Shown one piece after another: positions 35,070 through 41,806 of a DNA stretch of 64,000 bases (the first letter of the stretch is position 1; every line of letters begins with the position of its first letter). The DNA comes from Lysinibacillus sphaericus (lineage in GTDB: Bacteria; Bacillota; Bacilli; Bacillales_A; Planococcaceae). Both the position numbers and the translations under genes were made by a program. Location of the stretch: assembly GCF_001629735.1 (NCBI RefSeq), contig NZ_CP015224.1:4154001-4218000 (forward strand), in the 5' to 3' direction. Under the pieces are notes generated by a model that was not told where the DNA came from, did not search any database, and worked only from the letters and a program-made list of their open reading frames with translations.

Positions 35070-35702
35070 CTATTTCTTTTTCTTGAAGGCAGAAGTAACT
35101 TTAGGCTCTGTTCCATTGGTTAAACGTTTAATATTTTCAAAGTGCAAAATAATAGCAATACCAAAAAGTAGAATGGCAATAATGGTTGGGCCTAATCCAG
35201 GAATCCATAAATAAGTAGCGGTACAAAAAACGAGGTAAAACTCTAATACACCAACAATTAAATAGTTCGTTGCGAAAGATAAAATAACAAATAGAATAAG
35301 TGCAAATAAACCAATCTTCCAATCAACCGCAAGTAAAATTCCAATGATGGAGGCAGTTCCTTTTCCACCGTTGAAGCCCATATAAAAAGGGAAATTATGC
35401 CCCAAAATAACCCCTGCAGCTATCAAGTAGGTGAGGAGCCATATTTGTTCTGCTGTTAAATGTGTTGCATCTGCTAAATAAAAATGTGCACCGACGATGG
35501 CTACGACGCCTTTTCCAATATCGATAAGAGCTACTAAAACGCCATATTTCCAGCCGAGTGAAAGCGTAGCATTAGAGGCACCAGCATTGCCATGGCCAGC
35601 TTTTTTTAAATCAACCCCGGATAAAAATTGTGCCACTTTAGAGCCGTGAATACAGCCAATCAAATAGCCAACAACTAGAAAAAAGATCACGGCTTTTACC
35701 AT
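35070..35702 (-). CDS. PlsY-like glycerol-3-phosphate acyltransferase paralogue
   Basis: This 210-residue membrane protein (about five to six helices) has the three PlsY motifs: GHGNAGASN (normally GSGNxGATN), GHNFPFYMGFNGGKG, and HFENIKRLTNGTEPK. PlsY transfers acyl groups from acyl-phosphate to glycerol-3-phosphate at the start of phospholipid synthesis. The changed first motif suggests a secondary paralogue rather than the housekeeping enzyme. Monocistronic, with a GGAG ribosome site. Confidence 0.85.
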   Translation of the reverse strand: MVKAVIFFLVVGYLIGCIHGSKVAQFLSGVDLKKAGHGNAGASNATLSLGWKYGVLVALIDIGKGVVAIVGAHFYLADATHLTAEQIWLLTYLIAAGVILGHNFPFYMGFNGGKGTASIIGILLAVDWKIGLFALILFVILSFATNYLIVGVLEFYLVFCTATYLWIPGLGPTIIAILLFGIAIILHFENIKRLTNGTEPKVTSAFKKKK

Positions 35703-35798
35703 AAAAATACTCCTTTCAAATTTTTTTCTAAAATAGTGTATGCGTTCATATTACGTAAAAGAGCAGACAGAAGTTTCGGAAAAAATAAAATTTAGATG

Positions 35799-35827
35799 TT
35801 GACAGAAAAAAACTCTATGCTTATACT
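35799..35827 (+). promoter_or_regulatory. SigA promoter of the SAM riboswitch-metY unit
   Basis: TTGACA (35799-35804), 17-base spacer, TATACT (35822-35827), about 30 bases before the aptamer. Confidence 0.85.
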
Positions 35828-35857
35828 TTGTAACAACGATGGAAATTGAATCTCATA

Positions 35858-35973
35858 CTCTTATCAAGAGCGGCGGAGGGATAGGCCCTATGATGCCCGG
35901 CAACCAGTAGGTGATGAACTTACTAAGGTGCTAATTCCTACAGATTCTTACTTGGATCTGGCAGATAAGGGGA
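35858..35973 (+). ncRNA. SAM-I (S-box) riboswitch
   Basis: The conserved S-box core is unmistakable: CTCTTATCAAGAGCGGCGG, then GGGATAGGCCCTATGATGCC with CGGCAACC, then AAGGTGCTAATTCCTAC, closed by AGATAAGGGG pairing back to CTCTTATC (P1). S-adenosylmethionine binding stabilises P1 and lets the downstream terminator form, switching metY off when SAM is high. Confidence 0.97.
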
Positions 35974-35990
35974 GGAAAACTTGCAACCGC

Positions 35991-36020
35991 AACCCTCTTC
36001 TTAGCTGAAGAGGGTTTTTG
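35991..36020 (+). terminator. Riboswitch-controlled terminator
   Basis: AACCCTCTTC/GAAGAGGGTT with loop TTAGCT and T run. The 5' arm can also pair in part with the 3' side of P1 (AAGGGGAGG), which would form the antiterminator when SAM is absent. Confidence 0.9.
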
Positions 36021-36088
36021 TTTTCTACAGAAAAATCCTCCTCATCTCCGGTACCATCGTAAAAAAAATAACCAAATGGAGGTACACA

Positions 36089-37393
36089 ATGACAAATTTT
36101 AAACCAGAAACACTGCTGTTACATGGTGGTCAAGAGCCAGACCCTGTGACAGGTTCTAGAACAGTTCCTGTCTACCGTTCAACTGCTTTCGTTTTTAAAG
36201 ACACTGCTCATGCGCAACGTCTTTTTGCCTTAGAGGAAGCTGGAAACATTTACACACGAATTACGAATCCGACAGTGGATGTTTTTGAAAAGCGTGTGGC
36301 TTTACTAGAAGGTGGAACAGCAGCAGTAGCACTTTCATCTGGTGCAGCAGCTATTGCATTTTCTATTTTAAATTTAGCTAGAGCAGGTGATGAAATTGTA
36401 GCTGCTAGTTCTTTATATGGTGGTACGTATAATTTATTCGCTAATACATTACCAAACTATGGTATTAAAACGATTTTTGTAGATGAAACAAACCCAGAAA
36501 ATTTTAAGGCTGCCATTACCGATAAAACAAAAGCTGTCTTCGCTGAAATTTACGGTAACCCAAGCTTAAAGGTTTTAGATATTGAAGCAGTAGCTAAGAT
36601 AGCACATGACCACAGCTTGCCATTAATTATTGATAGTACATTTGCTTCTCCTTATGGTTCCACACCTATTGATTATGGTGCAGATGTGGTAGTTCACTCA
36701 GCAACTAAATGGATAGGTGGTCATGGTACAACTTTAGGTGGTGTTGTTGTAGACGCTGGTAAGTTTGATTGGACTAGTGGTCGATTCCCAGGCTTTACAG
36801 AGCCGGACGCTTCTTACCATGGTTTACGCTATGGAATCGATACAGCCTCTGCAGCTTTTGCTACAAAGCTACGTGTACAGTTGTTACGTGATTTTGGCCC
36901 AACATTAAGTGCAGATGCAGCTTTCAATCTATTACAAGGTTTAGAGACGCTTCATTTGCGTATCCCTAAACATAATGAAAATGCTTTAGCTGTAGCTGAA
37001 TATTTACGCAACCACCCATCTGTGGAGTATGTAAATTATAATGGCCTTGAAGATTTTCCAACACATGAGTTGGCGAAAAAATATTTAAAAAATGGCTTCG
37101 GTTCAGTGCTTACCTTTGGCATTAAAGGTGGACGTGAAGCAGGACGAAAGCTTATTGATCATGTAAAGCTGTTTTCACATGTGGCAAATGTAGGTGATGC
37201 TAAGTCGCTAATTATCCATCCAGCATCTACTACGCACCAACAATTATCAGCAGATGAACTAATTCAAGCTGGTGTAACCGAATCGCTCATTCGCCTATCA
37301 ATCGGTTTAGAGGCAGTGGAGGACATCATTGCAGATTTAGAGCAGGCTATTACTCAGGCAACAGCAGTAGCTGAACAAACAATAGAAGCTTAA
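36089..37393 (+). CDS. metY: O-acetylhomoserine sulfhydrylase (aminocarboxypropyltransferase)
   Basis: This 434-residue PLP enzyme of the Cys/Met metabolism family makes homocysteine from O-acetylhomoserine and sulfide. The PLP-binding Lys is in SATKWIGGHG (about residue 210), YTRITNPT and SLYGGTYNLF are the cofactor-phosphate and substrate motifs, and the C-terminal SLIIHPASTTHQQL motif is intact. Length is typical of MetY (longer than MetB/MetC). GGAGG precedes ATG 36089. Expression is under the SAM riboswitch just upstream. Confidence 0.95.
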   Translation: MTNFKPETLLLHGGQEPDPVTGSRTVPVYRSTAFVFKDTAHAQRLFALEEAGNIYTRITNPTVDVFEKRVALLEGGTAAVALSSGAAAIAFSILNLARAGDEIVAASSLYGGTYNLFANTLPNYGIKTIFVDETNPENFKAAITDKTKAVFAEIYGNPSLKVLDIEAVAKIAHDHSLPLIIDSTFASPYGSTPIDYGADVVVHSATKWIGGHGTTLGGVVVDAGKFDWTSGRFPGFTEPDASYHGLRYGIDTASAAFATKLRVQLLRDFGPTLSADAAFNLLQGLETLHLRIPKHNENALAVAEYLRNHPSVEYVNYNGLEDFPTHELAKKYLKNGFGSVLTFGIKGGREAGRKLIDHVKLFSHVANVGDAKSLIIHPASTTHQQLSADELIQAGVTESLIRLSIGLEAVEDIIADLEQAITQATAVAEQTIEA

Positions 37394-37406
37394 TTTAGAA
37401 TAGAGC

Positions 37407-37484
37407 GGTGAATGTTGTAGCGTTTACGTATTTTCTCATTCGAATAGCCTCATTTGGTATATGTTAAACGTTGCTACATCCACC
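37407..37484 (+). repeat. Long imperfect inverted repeat after metY
   Basis: GGTGAATGTTGTAGCGTTTA (37407-37426) can pair with TAAACGTTGCTACATCCACC (37465-37484) with two small bulges and a 38-base loop. There is no clear T run, so it may be a processing or protective structure rather than a standard terminator. Confidence 0.5.
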
Positions 37485-37550
37485 AATTATTGCACCCGTT
37501 CATTGTCAGAACCTTTCAAAAAATAATACCAAGTATTTTTATATGCATTA

Positions 37551-37579
37551 TTGACTTTGTTAAAACCTTGTTATATACT
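37551..37579 (+). promoter_or_regulatory. Strong promoter of the Panacea-like gene
   Basis: TTGACT (37551-37556), 17-base spacer, TATACT (37574-37579). It is followed by a leader of about 140 bases that contains an AGAGTAG/CTACTCT hairpin (about 37662-37689). Confidence 0.7.
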
Positions 37580-37722
37580 TGGAAATAAGTTAAGTGTACG
37601 GAAAAACCTCTTGGAAAAGGTAACTGTTTTCATAAGTGCTCCCCCACTTTTGAATAGATAGGAGAGTAGTTACATAGCCAGTGGCTACTCTTCAAAAAAC
37701 TAATGATAAAGGAGTGTTTAAA

Positions 37723-38109
37723 ATGGGTAATGTCTATAGTGCGCAAAACATTGCATCTTATTTAATTTATGAACTAAATGAAGGCCATGTATTTGTCAAC
37801 AACCAATCCATTCAACACATCCTTACATTAGTAGAACGTAAATGGCAACAAATTTTTGGTCATTCAGCGTATCAGGAACAGGTATGCACAGATGATAATG
37901 GCTTTATGGTTAAGGAAGTTTATGAGATATATGAGAAGTATGGTGTGAGCCACATCCAGCTTCCAGCAACAGAATTTTATTTGAAATATGGTACATTTCA
38001 ATTAGTGGAACGTACGTATGCAATACCAAATTTTACAGAAGAAGAAATTTGTATTGTTCAACAAGCTTTAAAACAATATCGTTATCAATTGCTTTCAAAA
38101 GCGAGCTAA
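37723..38109 (+). CDS. Panacea/SocA-like (DUF4065-type) small protein
   Basis: This 128-residue protein begins YSAQNIASYLIYELNEG and has GFMVKEVYEIYEKYGVSHIQ in the middle. This follows the Panacea (SocA/DUF4065) pattern of a first helix with IAxYLI and a later ExY-x-x-Y-x-x-Y-G segment. Panacea proteins are antitoxins with a chaperone-like role, or occur as prophage-associated regulators. No toxin-like gene is adjacent here, so it may be an orphan. ATG 37723 has AAAGGAG eight bases upstream; a GTG at 37681 lies in the leader hairpin. The family assignment is by eye. Confidence 0.55.
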   Translation: MGNVYSAQNIASYLIYELNEGHVFVNNQSIQHILTLVERKWQQIFGHSAYQEQVCTDDNGFMVKEVYEIYEKYGVSHIQLPATEFYLKYGTFQLVERTYAIPNFTEEEICIVQQALKQYRYQLLSKAS

Positions 38110-38128
38110 AAAATCCCTCATATATTTA

Positions 38129-38167
38129 AGCTCATTCTCTGCTGCTACAGGGAATGAGCTTTTTTTA
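38129..38167 (+). terminator. Terminator of the Panacea-like gene
   Basis: AGCTCATTCTC with the GGGAATGAGCT arm is followed by seven T. Confidence 0.85.
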
Positions 38168-38306
38168 TAGGGTTTGATTATTTAGCTGGTTTATGGGTGT
38201 CTGAACATACATATATAATAGAAGAAAGACATCATAATTTGAATGCAAAGAGTCAATATTTGTTCAAATCTTATCGAAAAACTTAAAAAACGTATAGTAA
38301 AGGGAA

Positions 38307-38320
38307 TGAAAACGATTTCC
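38307..38320 (+). promoter_or_regulatory. Weak cre-like site upstream of hom
   Basis: TGAAAACGATTTCC matches 12 of 14 positions of the cre consensus, about 260 bp before hom. Weak evidence on its own. Confidence 0.25.
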
Positions 38321-38392
38321 TTTGCACGTCTAGGGAAAACAAATGTCCTTCCTAGAAAGATTTTTCTTGTGTAAAGTATATATATACGTTAC

Positions 38393-38407
38393 AATTTTCT
38401 TTAAGTT
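38393..38407 (+). promoter_or_regulatory. CodY-like box upstream of hom
   Basis: AATTTTCTTTAAGTT matches the CodY motif AATTTTCWGAAAATT at 12 of 15 positions. It lies near a TATATATA (possible -10) and would be a plausible place for branched-chain amino-acid/GTP control of homoserine synthesis. Confidence 0.4.
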
Positions 38408-38464
38408 AAATTTCGAATTATTTGAATTTGTATTTGTTCTAACATGTACTGAATAACAAAATTT

Positions 38465-38523
38465 ACCCCGAAAATAAGGGGTGGCTAAGGCCTGCGGTTG
38501 GTGTCAATCAATTTGACACAACC
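38465..38523 (+). promoter_or_regulatory. Structured leader of hom (two hairpins)
   Basis: Two stems lie in the 5' leader: ACCCC/GGGGT (38465-38482) and GGTTGGTGTCAA/TTGACACAACC (38496-38523), with GGCTAAGGCC between them. No T run follows either. It does not match a T-box, lysine or SAM element that I know. It may control translation or be a new leader for the threonine/methionine branch. Confidence 0.45.
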
Positions 38524-38580
38524 CCATGGAGAGATTGGCTTGATGAAACTGCGGAATGTAAGTTGGAGGGAATAATAAGA

Positions 38581-39567
38581 ATGGCAACTATAAAGGCAGC
38601 GATTTTAGGATTTGGAACGGTAGGTCAAGGGATCTATCATATATTAAAGGAAAAGCGAGAAGACCTTAAAAATAAATTAGGTATTGAGTTGGAAGTAGCG
38701 AAGATTTTAGTAACAGATGCTAGTCGCGAACGTGTCCCAGGCACAGCACATTTAATGACTACAAGCATGGATGATGTTTTGGCTGAACCAGGTATGCAAG
38801 TAATATTCGAAGCAATTGTGAACGAAGAGCCTGCGTATAGCTATTTAAAGCGAGCAGTAGAGCATAAATGCCATGTTATTACTGCCAACAAAGTCATGTT
38901 TGCAAAGCGTGGATTAGAGTTACAAGAGCTTGCAAAAGCAAATGGTGTTTTTGTAGGTTTTGAGGCTACAACTGCTGGAGGAGTACCTGTTATTAAAACG
39001 ATGAAAAATATATTACTTGTTAATGACGTAAGTCGTATACAAGGTGTTTTAAATGGTACGTGTAATTATATTTTAACCAAAATGCGAGCGGAGGGCTGGT
39101 CATTTGAAACAGCTTTAAAAGAAGCACAAAGTTTAGGTTATGCAGAGGCAGATCCGTATAATGATATTTCTGGTCAAGATGCCTTTAAAAAGTTAATGAT
39201 TTTAAGTGCCTTGGCATTTGGAGAACAACCTGATTGGGCGGATGTAGAAGTGATTGGCATAGATAGTATATCAGCTTCGCAAGTTCATGAAGCATGTGAA
39301 AAGGGTCTACGTTACCGTCATGTAGCTGAGGTAGAAAAACTAGCTAGTGGGAAAATTGTAGCAAAGGTTGGTCCACAACTGGTTGATAAAGAACATCCAC
39401 TTTATCCAGTCGATGATGTGTTCAATGCAGTTGCACTAGAAACTAATTATATTGGCACTTTAACCCTAGTAGGTCCTGGTGCTGGAATGTACCCAACAGC
39501 AAGTGTGATGGTAGAAGATTATGCTGAAATCATCGGGAAAAGGGCAGGGTTTGTTGTAACGATTTAA
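38581..39567 (+). CDS. hom: Homoserine dehydrogenase, short form without ACT domain
   Basis: This 328-residue enzyme reduces aspartate semialdehyde to homoserine with NAD(P)H. The nucleotide fold is at the N-terminus (AILGFGTVGQGIYH), the family signature AEADPYNDISGQDAFKKL is present, and NGTCNYIL marks the active-site region. The chain ends straight after the catalytic domain (GPGAGMYPTASVMVEDYAEI). The C-terminal ACT domain of the about 430-residue B. subtilis enzyme is missing, so threonine feedback control may be absent. ATG 38581 follows GGAGGG; the TTG at 38563 overlaps that site. No thrC or thrB follows. Confidence 0.92.
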   Translation: MATIKAAILGFGTVGQGIYHILKEKREDLKNKLGIELEVAKILVTDASRERVPGTAHLMTTSMDDVLAEPGMQVIFEAIVNEEPAYSYLKRAVEHKCHVITANKVMFAKRGLELQELAKANGVFVGFEATTAGGVPVIKTMKNILLVNDVSRIQGVLNGTCNYILTKMRAEGWSFETALKEAQSLGYAEADPYNDISGQDAFKKLMILSALAFGEQPDWADVEVIGIDSISASQVHEACEKGLRYRHVAEVEKLASGKIVAKVGPQLVDKEHPLYPVDDVFNAVALETNYIGTLTLVGPGAGMYPTASVMVEDYAEIIGKRAGFVVTI

Positions 39568-39590
39568 TAATTACTGTTTTATAAAGTTAA

Positions 39591-39634
39591 CCCGCCATTC
39601 AACAATATTCTATTGTTTGAATGGTGGGCTTTTT
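39591..39634 (+). terminator. Terminator of hom
   Basis: CCCGCCATTCAA with inner AATA/TATT pairs and the TTGAATGGTGGG arm, followed by CTTTTT. The convergent gene stops inside it at 39633. Confidence 0.85.
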
Positions 39635-39863
39635 AATCCTCGTCTTTTACGTCAATATCCTCTGGTATGGGAGTAGATCTCCATATTTCGATTTCCTCTT
39701 TAATACGCTCCAATTGATTAAAATACGTACTAAATTGCCCACTATTTATGAGAATCATATTTCCATCGAAAACGGAACGGATGCGTCCCTCATAGACTAG
39801 GCGTAATATCTGTTCTTTAGACATACCTAGTTCAATAGCTGTTTCTTCAATTGTTTTGTACAT
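39633..39863 (-). CDS. Small excisionase-type helix-turn-helix protein
   Basis: This 76-residue protein opens with a MerR/excisionase-like helix-turn-helix (TIEETAIELGMSKEQILRLVYEGRIRS), followed by a short wing (VFDGNMILIN) and a charged helix. In Bacillales such small chromosomal proteins are usually local regulators of unknown target; no integrase is nearby. GGAG precedes the ATG. Confidence 0.8.
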   Translation of the reverse strand: MYKTIEETAIELGMSKEQILRLVYEGRIRSVFDGNMILINSGQFSTYFNQLERIKEEIEIWRSTPIPEDIDVKDED

Positions 39864-40010
39864 ACAATCGCTCCTTTAACTGTATTTATTATAACGTTCA
39901 TTTAACCGAATGCATACTTGGTGAATGAAAATAGTAAAAATGTTAATTGTTTGATTTTGGATAAATATGTATGATAAGTATGGAAGAAGGAATAAGGCGG
40001 AGGGGTCTAC

Positions 40011-40889
40011 ATGTTAAATCCATTGTTTGTATTGTTAGCAGCTATTTTATGGGGAATGACAGGAACTGCCCAAACATTTTTAGATAATAATGTATCTCCG
40101 ATTGCAGTCGCCACTATTCGTTCTGCCATTGGTGGTGGGCTCCTCTTAGCTATTACAATTATTTTCCGTAAAATTAATTTCCTAAATTGGTCATGGAAAT
40201 GGACGATTTTAGCTGCGGCAAGTATTGCTCTTTTCCAAGGTCTTTTCTTTTCATCTATTCGTCTAACAGGTGTAGCGGTTGGAACTGTTGCGACCATTGG
40301 AAGTGCACCAGTATTTTCAGGCATTATTGAATGGTTGATATGGAAAAATCGACCGTCTGGTATTTGGGGCCTAGCTACATTGATGGCAATCATCGGCTGT
40401 TTTTTATTATTTATTAATAATGGAGAAGAAACTGTACAAGCGAGTGGCTTTGGTTTAGCGCTTTGTGCAGGGTTATCTTTTGCGTTTTATACAAATATTA
40501 GCAAGAAATTAATGGCGCAGGAAGATGCGTTACCAGCAGTTGCTATGACATTTTCCCTTTGTACTTTATTTTTATTCCCTTTTTCACTCTCTAATGGGTT
40601 TACCTGGTTAGAAAATATGCAAAATCTATGGACGATATTATTTATGGGAATTATGTGTACAAGTGTAGCTTATTTATTGTTCTTGAACGGTTTGCAAAAA
40701 ATAAATTCATCAACAGCTGTCACTCTATCGTTAGCTGAGCCATTGACAGCCGCAATTCTTGGCGTTTTTCTAGTTGGGGAACAATTCAGTGGATTGTCCT
40801 GGTTAGGTGTAGCAATGCTATTAGGCGGCATTGTTGTATTGACAATAGGTGGGAGGCAAAGCAGGCTTCATAATAAGCTGAAACCTTAA
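40011..40889 (+). CDS. EamA-family (DMT) transporter
   Basis: This 292-residue protein has ten membrane helices arranged as two EamA repeats: LLAAILWGMTGTAQTF at the start, and the second repeat starting near FGLALCAGLSFAFYT (about 148). SLAEPLTAAILGVFLVGE is the typical late motif. Likely an exporter of amino acids or related metabolites; the substrate is not known. Ribosome site GGAGGGG. A second EamA gene lies at 62953 in the window. Confidence 0.88.
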   Translation: MLNPLFVLLAAILWGMTGTAQTFLDNNVSPIAVATIRSAIGGGLLLAITIIFRKINFLNWSWKWTILAAASIALFQGLFFSSIRLTGVAVGTVATIGSAPVFSGIIEWLIWKNRPSGIWGLATLMAIIGCFLLFINNGEETVQASGFGLALCAGLSFAFYTNISKKLMAQEDALPAVAMTFSLCTLFLFPFSLSNGFTWLENMQNLWTILFMGIMCTSVAYLLFLNGLQKINSSTAVTLSLAEPLTAAILGVFLVGEQFSGLSWLGVAMLLGGIVVLTIGGRQSRLHNKLKP

Positions 40890-40962
40890 GAAATTCTTCA
40901 TTTTTTTACTAGCTGGTTTTTAAGATTTGAAAGGTACACTTATATTTGAGAGCGAGGTGTCT

Positions 40963-41658
40963 ATCATGACGAAACTAACAGTTCTTGTTACAGACGACGA
41001 TCAAGATATTCGTGATGGTATAGAAATTTATTTGAAAAATGAAGGCTACAATGTTATTAAAGCTGCAGACGGCTTAGAAGCATTAGACAAGCTAGAAAAC
41101 AATGAAGTACATTTAATCATTTTAGATATAATGATGCCCAATATGGATGGGATTACTGCGACATTTAAAATTAGAGCAGAGCGCAATATTCCTATTATTA
41201 TGCTTAGTGCAAAGGCAGAGGATGGCGATAAAATTCATGGACTATCGGTAGGCGCGGATGATTATGTAACAAAGCCATTCCATCCATTAGAATTATTAGC
41301 GCGGGTGAAATCACAGCTTAGACGCTATGTACAACTAGGAACGTATAGTGAAGGTGCAACAAAAGTAGAAATTGACGGACTTATTCTTGATGAAGATGCT
41401 AAAGAGATCATTTTAGAAGGAGAACCAGTTCGACTAACACCAATAGAATATAAAATTACGGAATTATTAATGAAAAATGCAGGGCGTGTTTTTTCGATTC
41501 GTGAAATTTATGAACGAGTTTGGAATGAGGAAGCCTACAATGCTGAAAACATTGTAGCCGTACATATTCGAAAAATTCGTGAAAAAATTGAAGCGGACCC
41601 AAAAAACCCACGCTATCTAAAGGTGGTATGGGGCGTTGGCTATAAAATGGAAAAATAA
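40963..41658 (+). CDS. OmpR-family response regulator
   Basis: This 231-residue regulator has a receiver (TDDDQDI acidic pocket, phospho-Asp in IILDIMMP, YVTKPF Lys) and a PhoB-type winged helix (LTPIEYKITELLM, VAVHIRKIREKIE). Its partner is the kinase gene at 41807, with a small membrane ORF in between that overlaps its 3' end. ATG 40963 follows GCGAGGTG; a TTG at 40927 lacks a ribosome site. The regulon is unknown. Confidence 0.92.
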   Translation: MMTKLTVLVTDDDQDIRDGIEIYLKNEGYNVIKAADGLEALDKLENNEVHLIILDIMMPNMDGITATFKIRAERNIPIIMLSAKAEDGDKIHGLSVGADDYVTKPFHPLELLARVKSQLRRYVQLGTYSEGATKVEIDGLILDEDAKEIILEGEPVRLTPIEYKITELLMKNAGRVFSIREIYERVWNEEAYNAENIVAVHIRKIREKIEADPKNPRYLKVVWGVGYKMEK

Positions 41659-41791
41659 AATAGAGAAGTATATGACTATTGCAGGGTTCATTGCAGGTGT
41701 TGTTGGACTTATTTATTTTGGCGTTTATGCTTATCAAATCGTCGATTCTCGCTCCTCAGAGGTTTTACAATTATTAGAAAGAATTTTTTAG
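41636..41791 (+). CDS. Small single-span membrane protein between regulator and kinase genes
   Basis: A frame distinct from both neighbours runs from TTG 41636 (51 residues) or ATG 41672 (39 residues) to TAG 41791. The short form reads MTIAGFIAGVVGLIYFGVYA, then QIVDSRSSEVLQLLERIF: one strong membrane helix and an amphipathic tail. The longer form adds a basic stretch (KWKNKIEKY) fitting a cytoplasmic N-terminus. TTG 41636 has AAAGGTGG nine bases upstream, inside the regulator gene. The stop is followed at once by the kinase ribosome site GAGGAG. The hydrophobic content and tight packing suggest a real gene, perhaps a small modulator of the kinase (MgrB-like in concept only). Confidence 0.6.
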   Translation: MAIKWKNKIEKYMTIAGFIAGVVGLIYFGVYAYQIVDSRSSEVLQLLERIF

Positions 41792-41806
41792 AGGAGTGTT
41801 AGAGTC

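Noticed and set aside
38461-38523. T-box element before hom
   Set aside because: GGGGTGGCTAAGGCCTGCGG only loosely recalls the T-box AGGGTGGNACCGCG sequence; no specifier stem or terminator was found.
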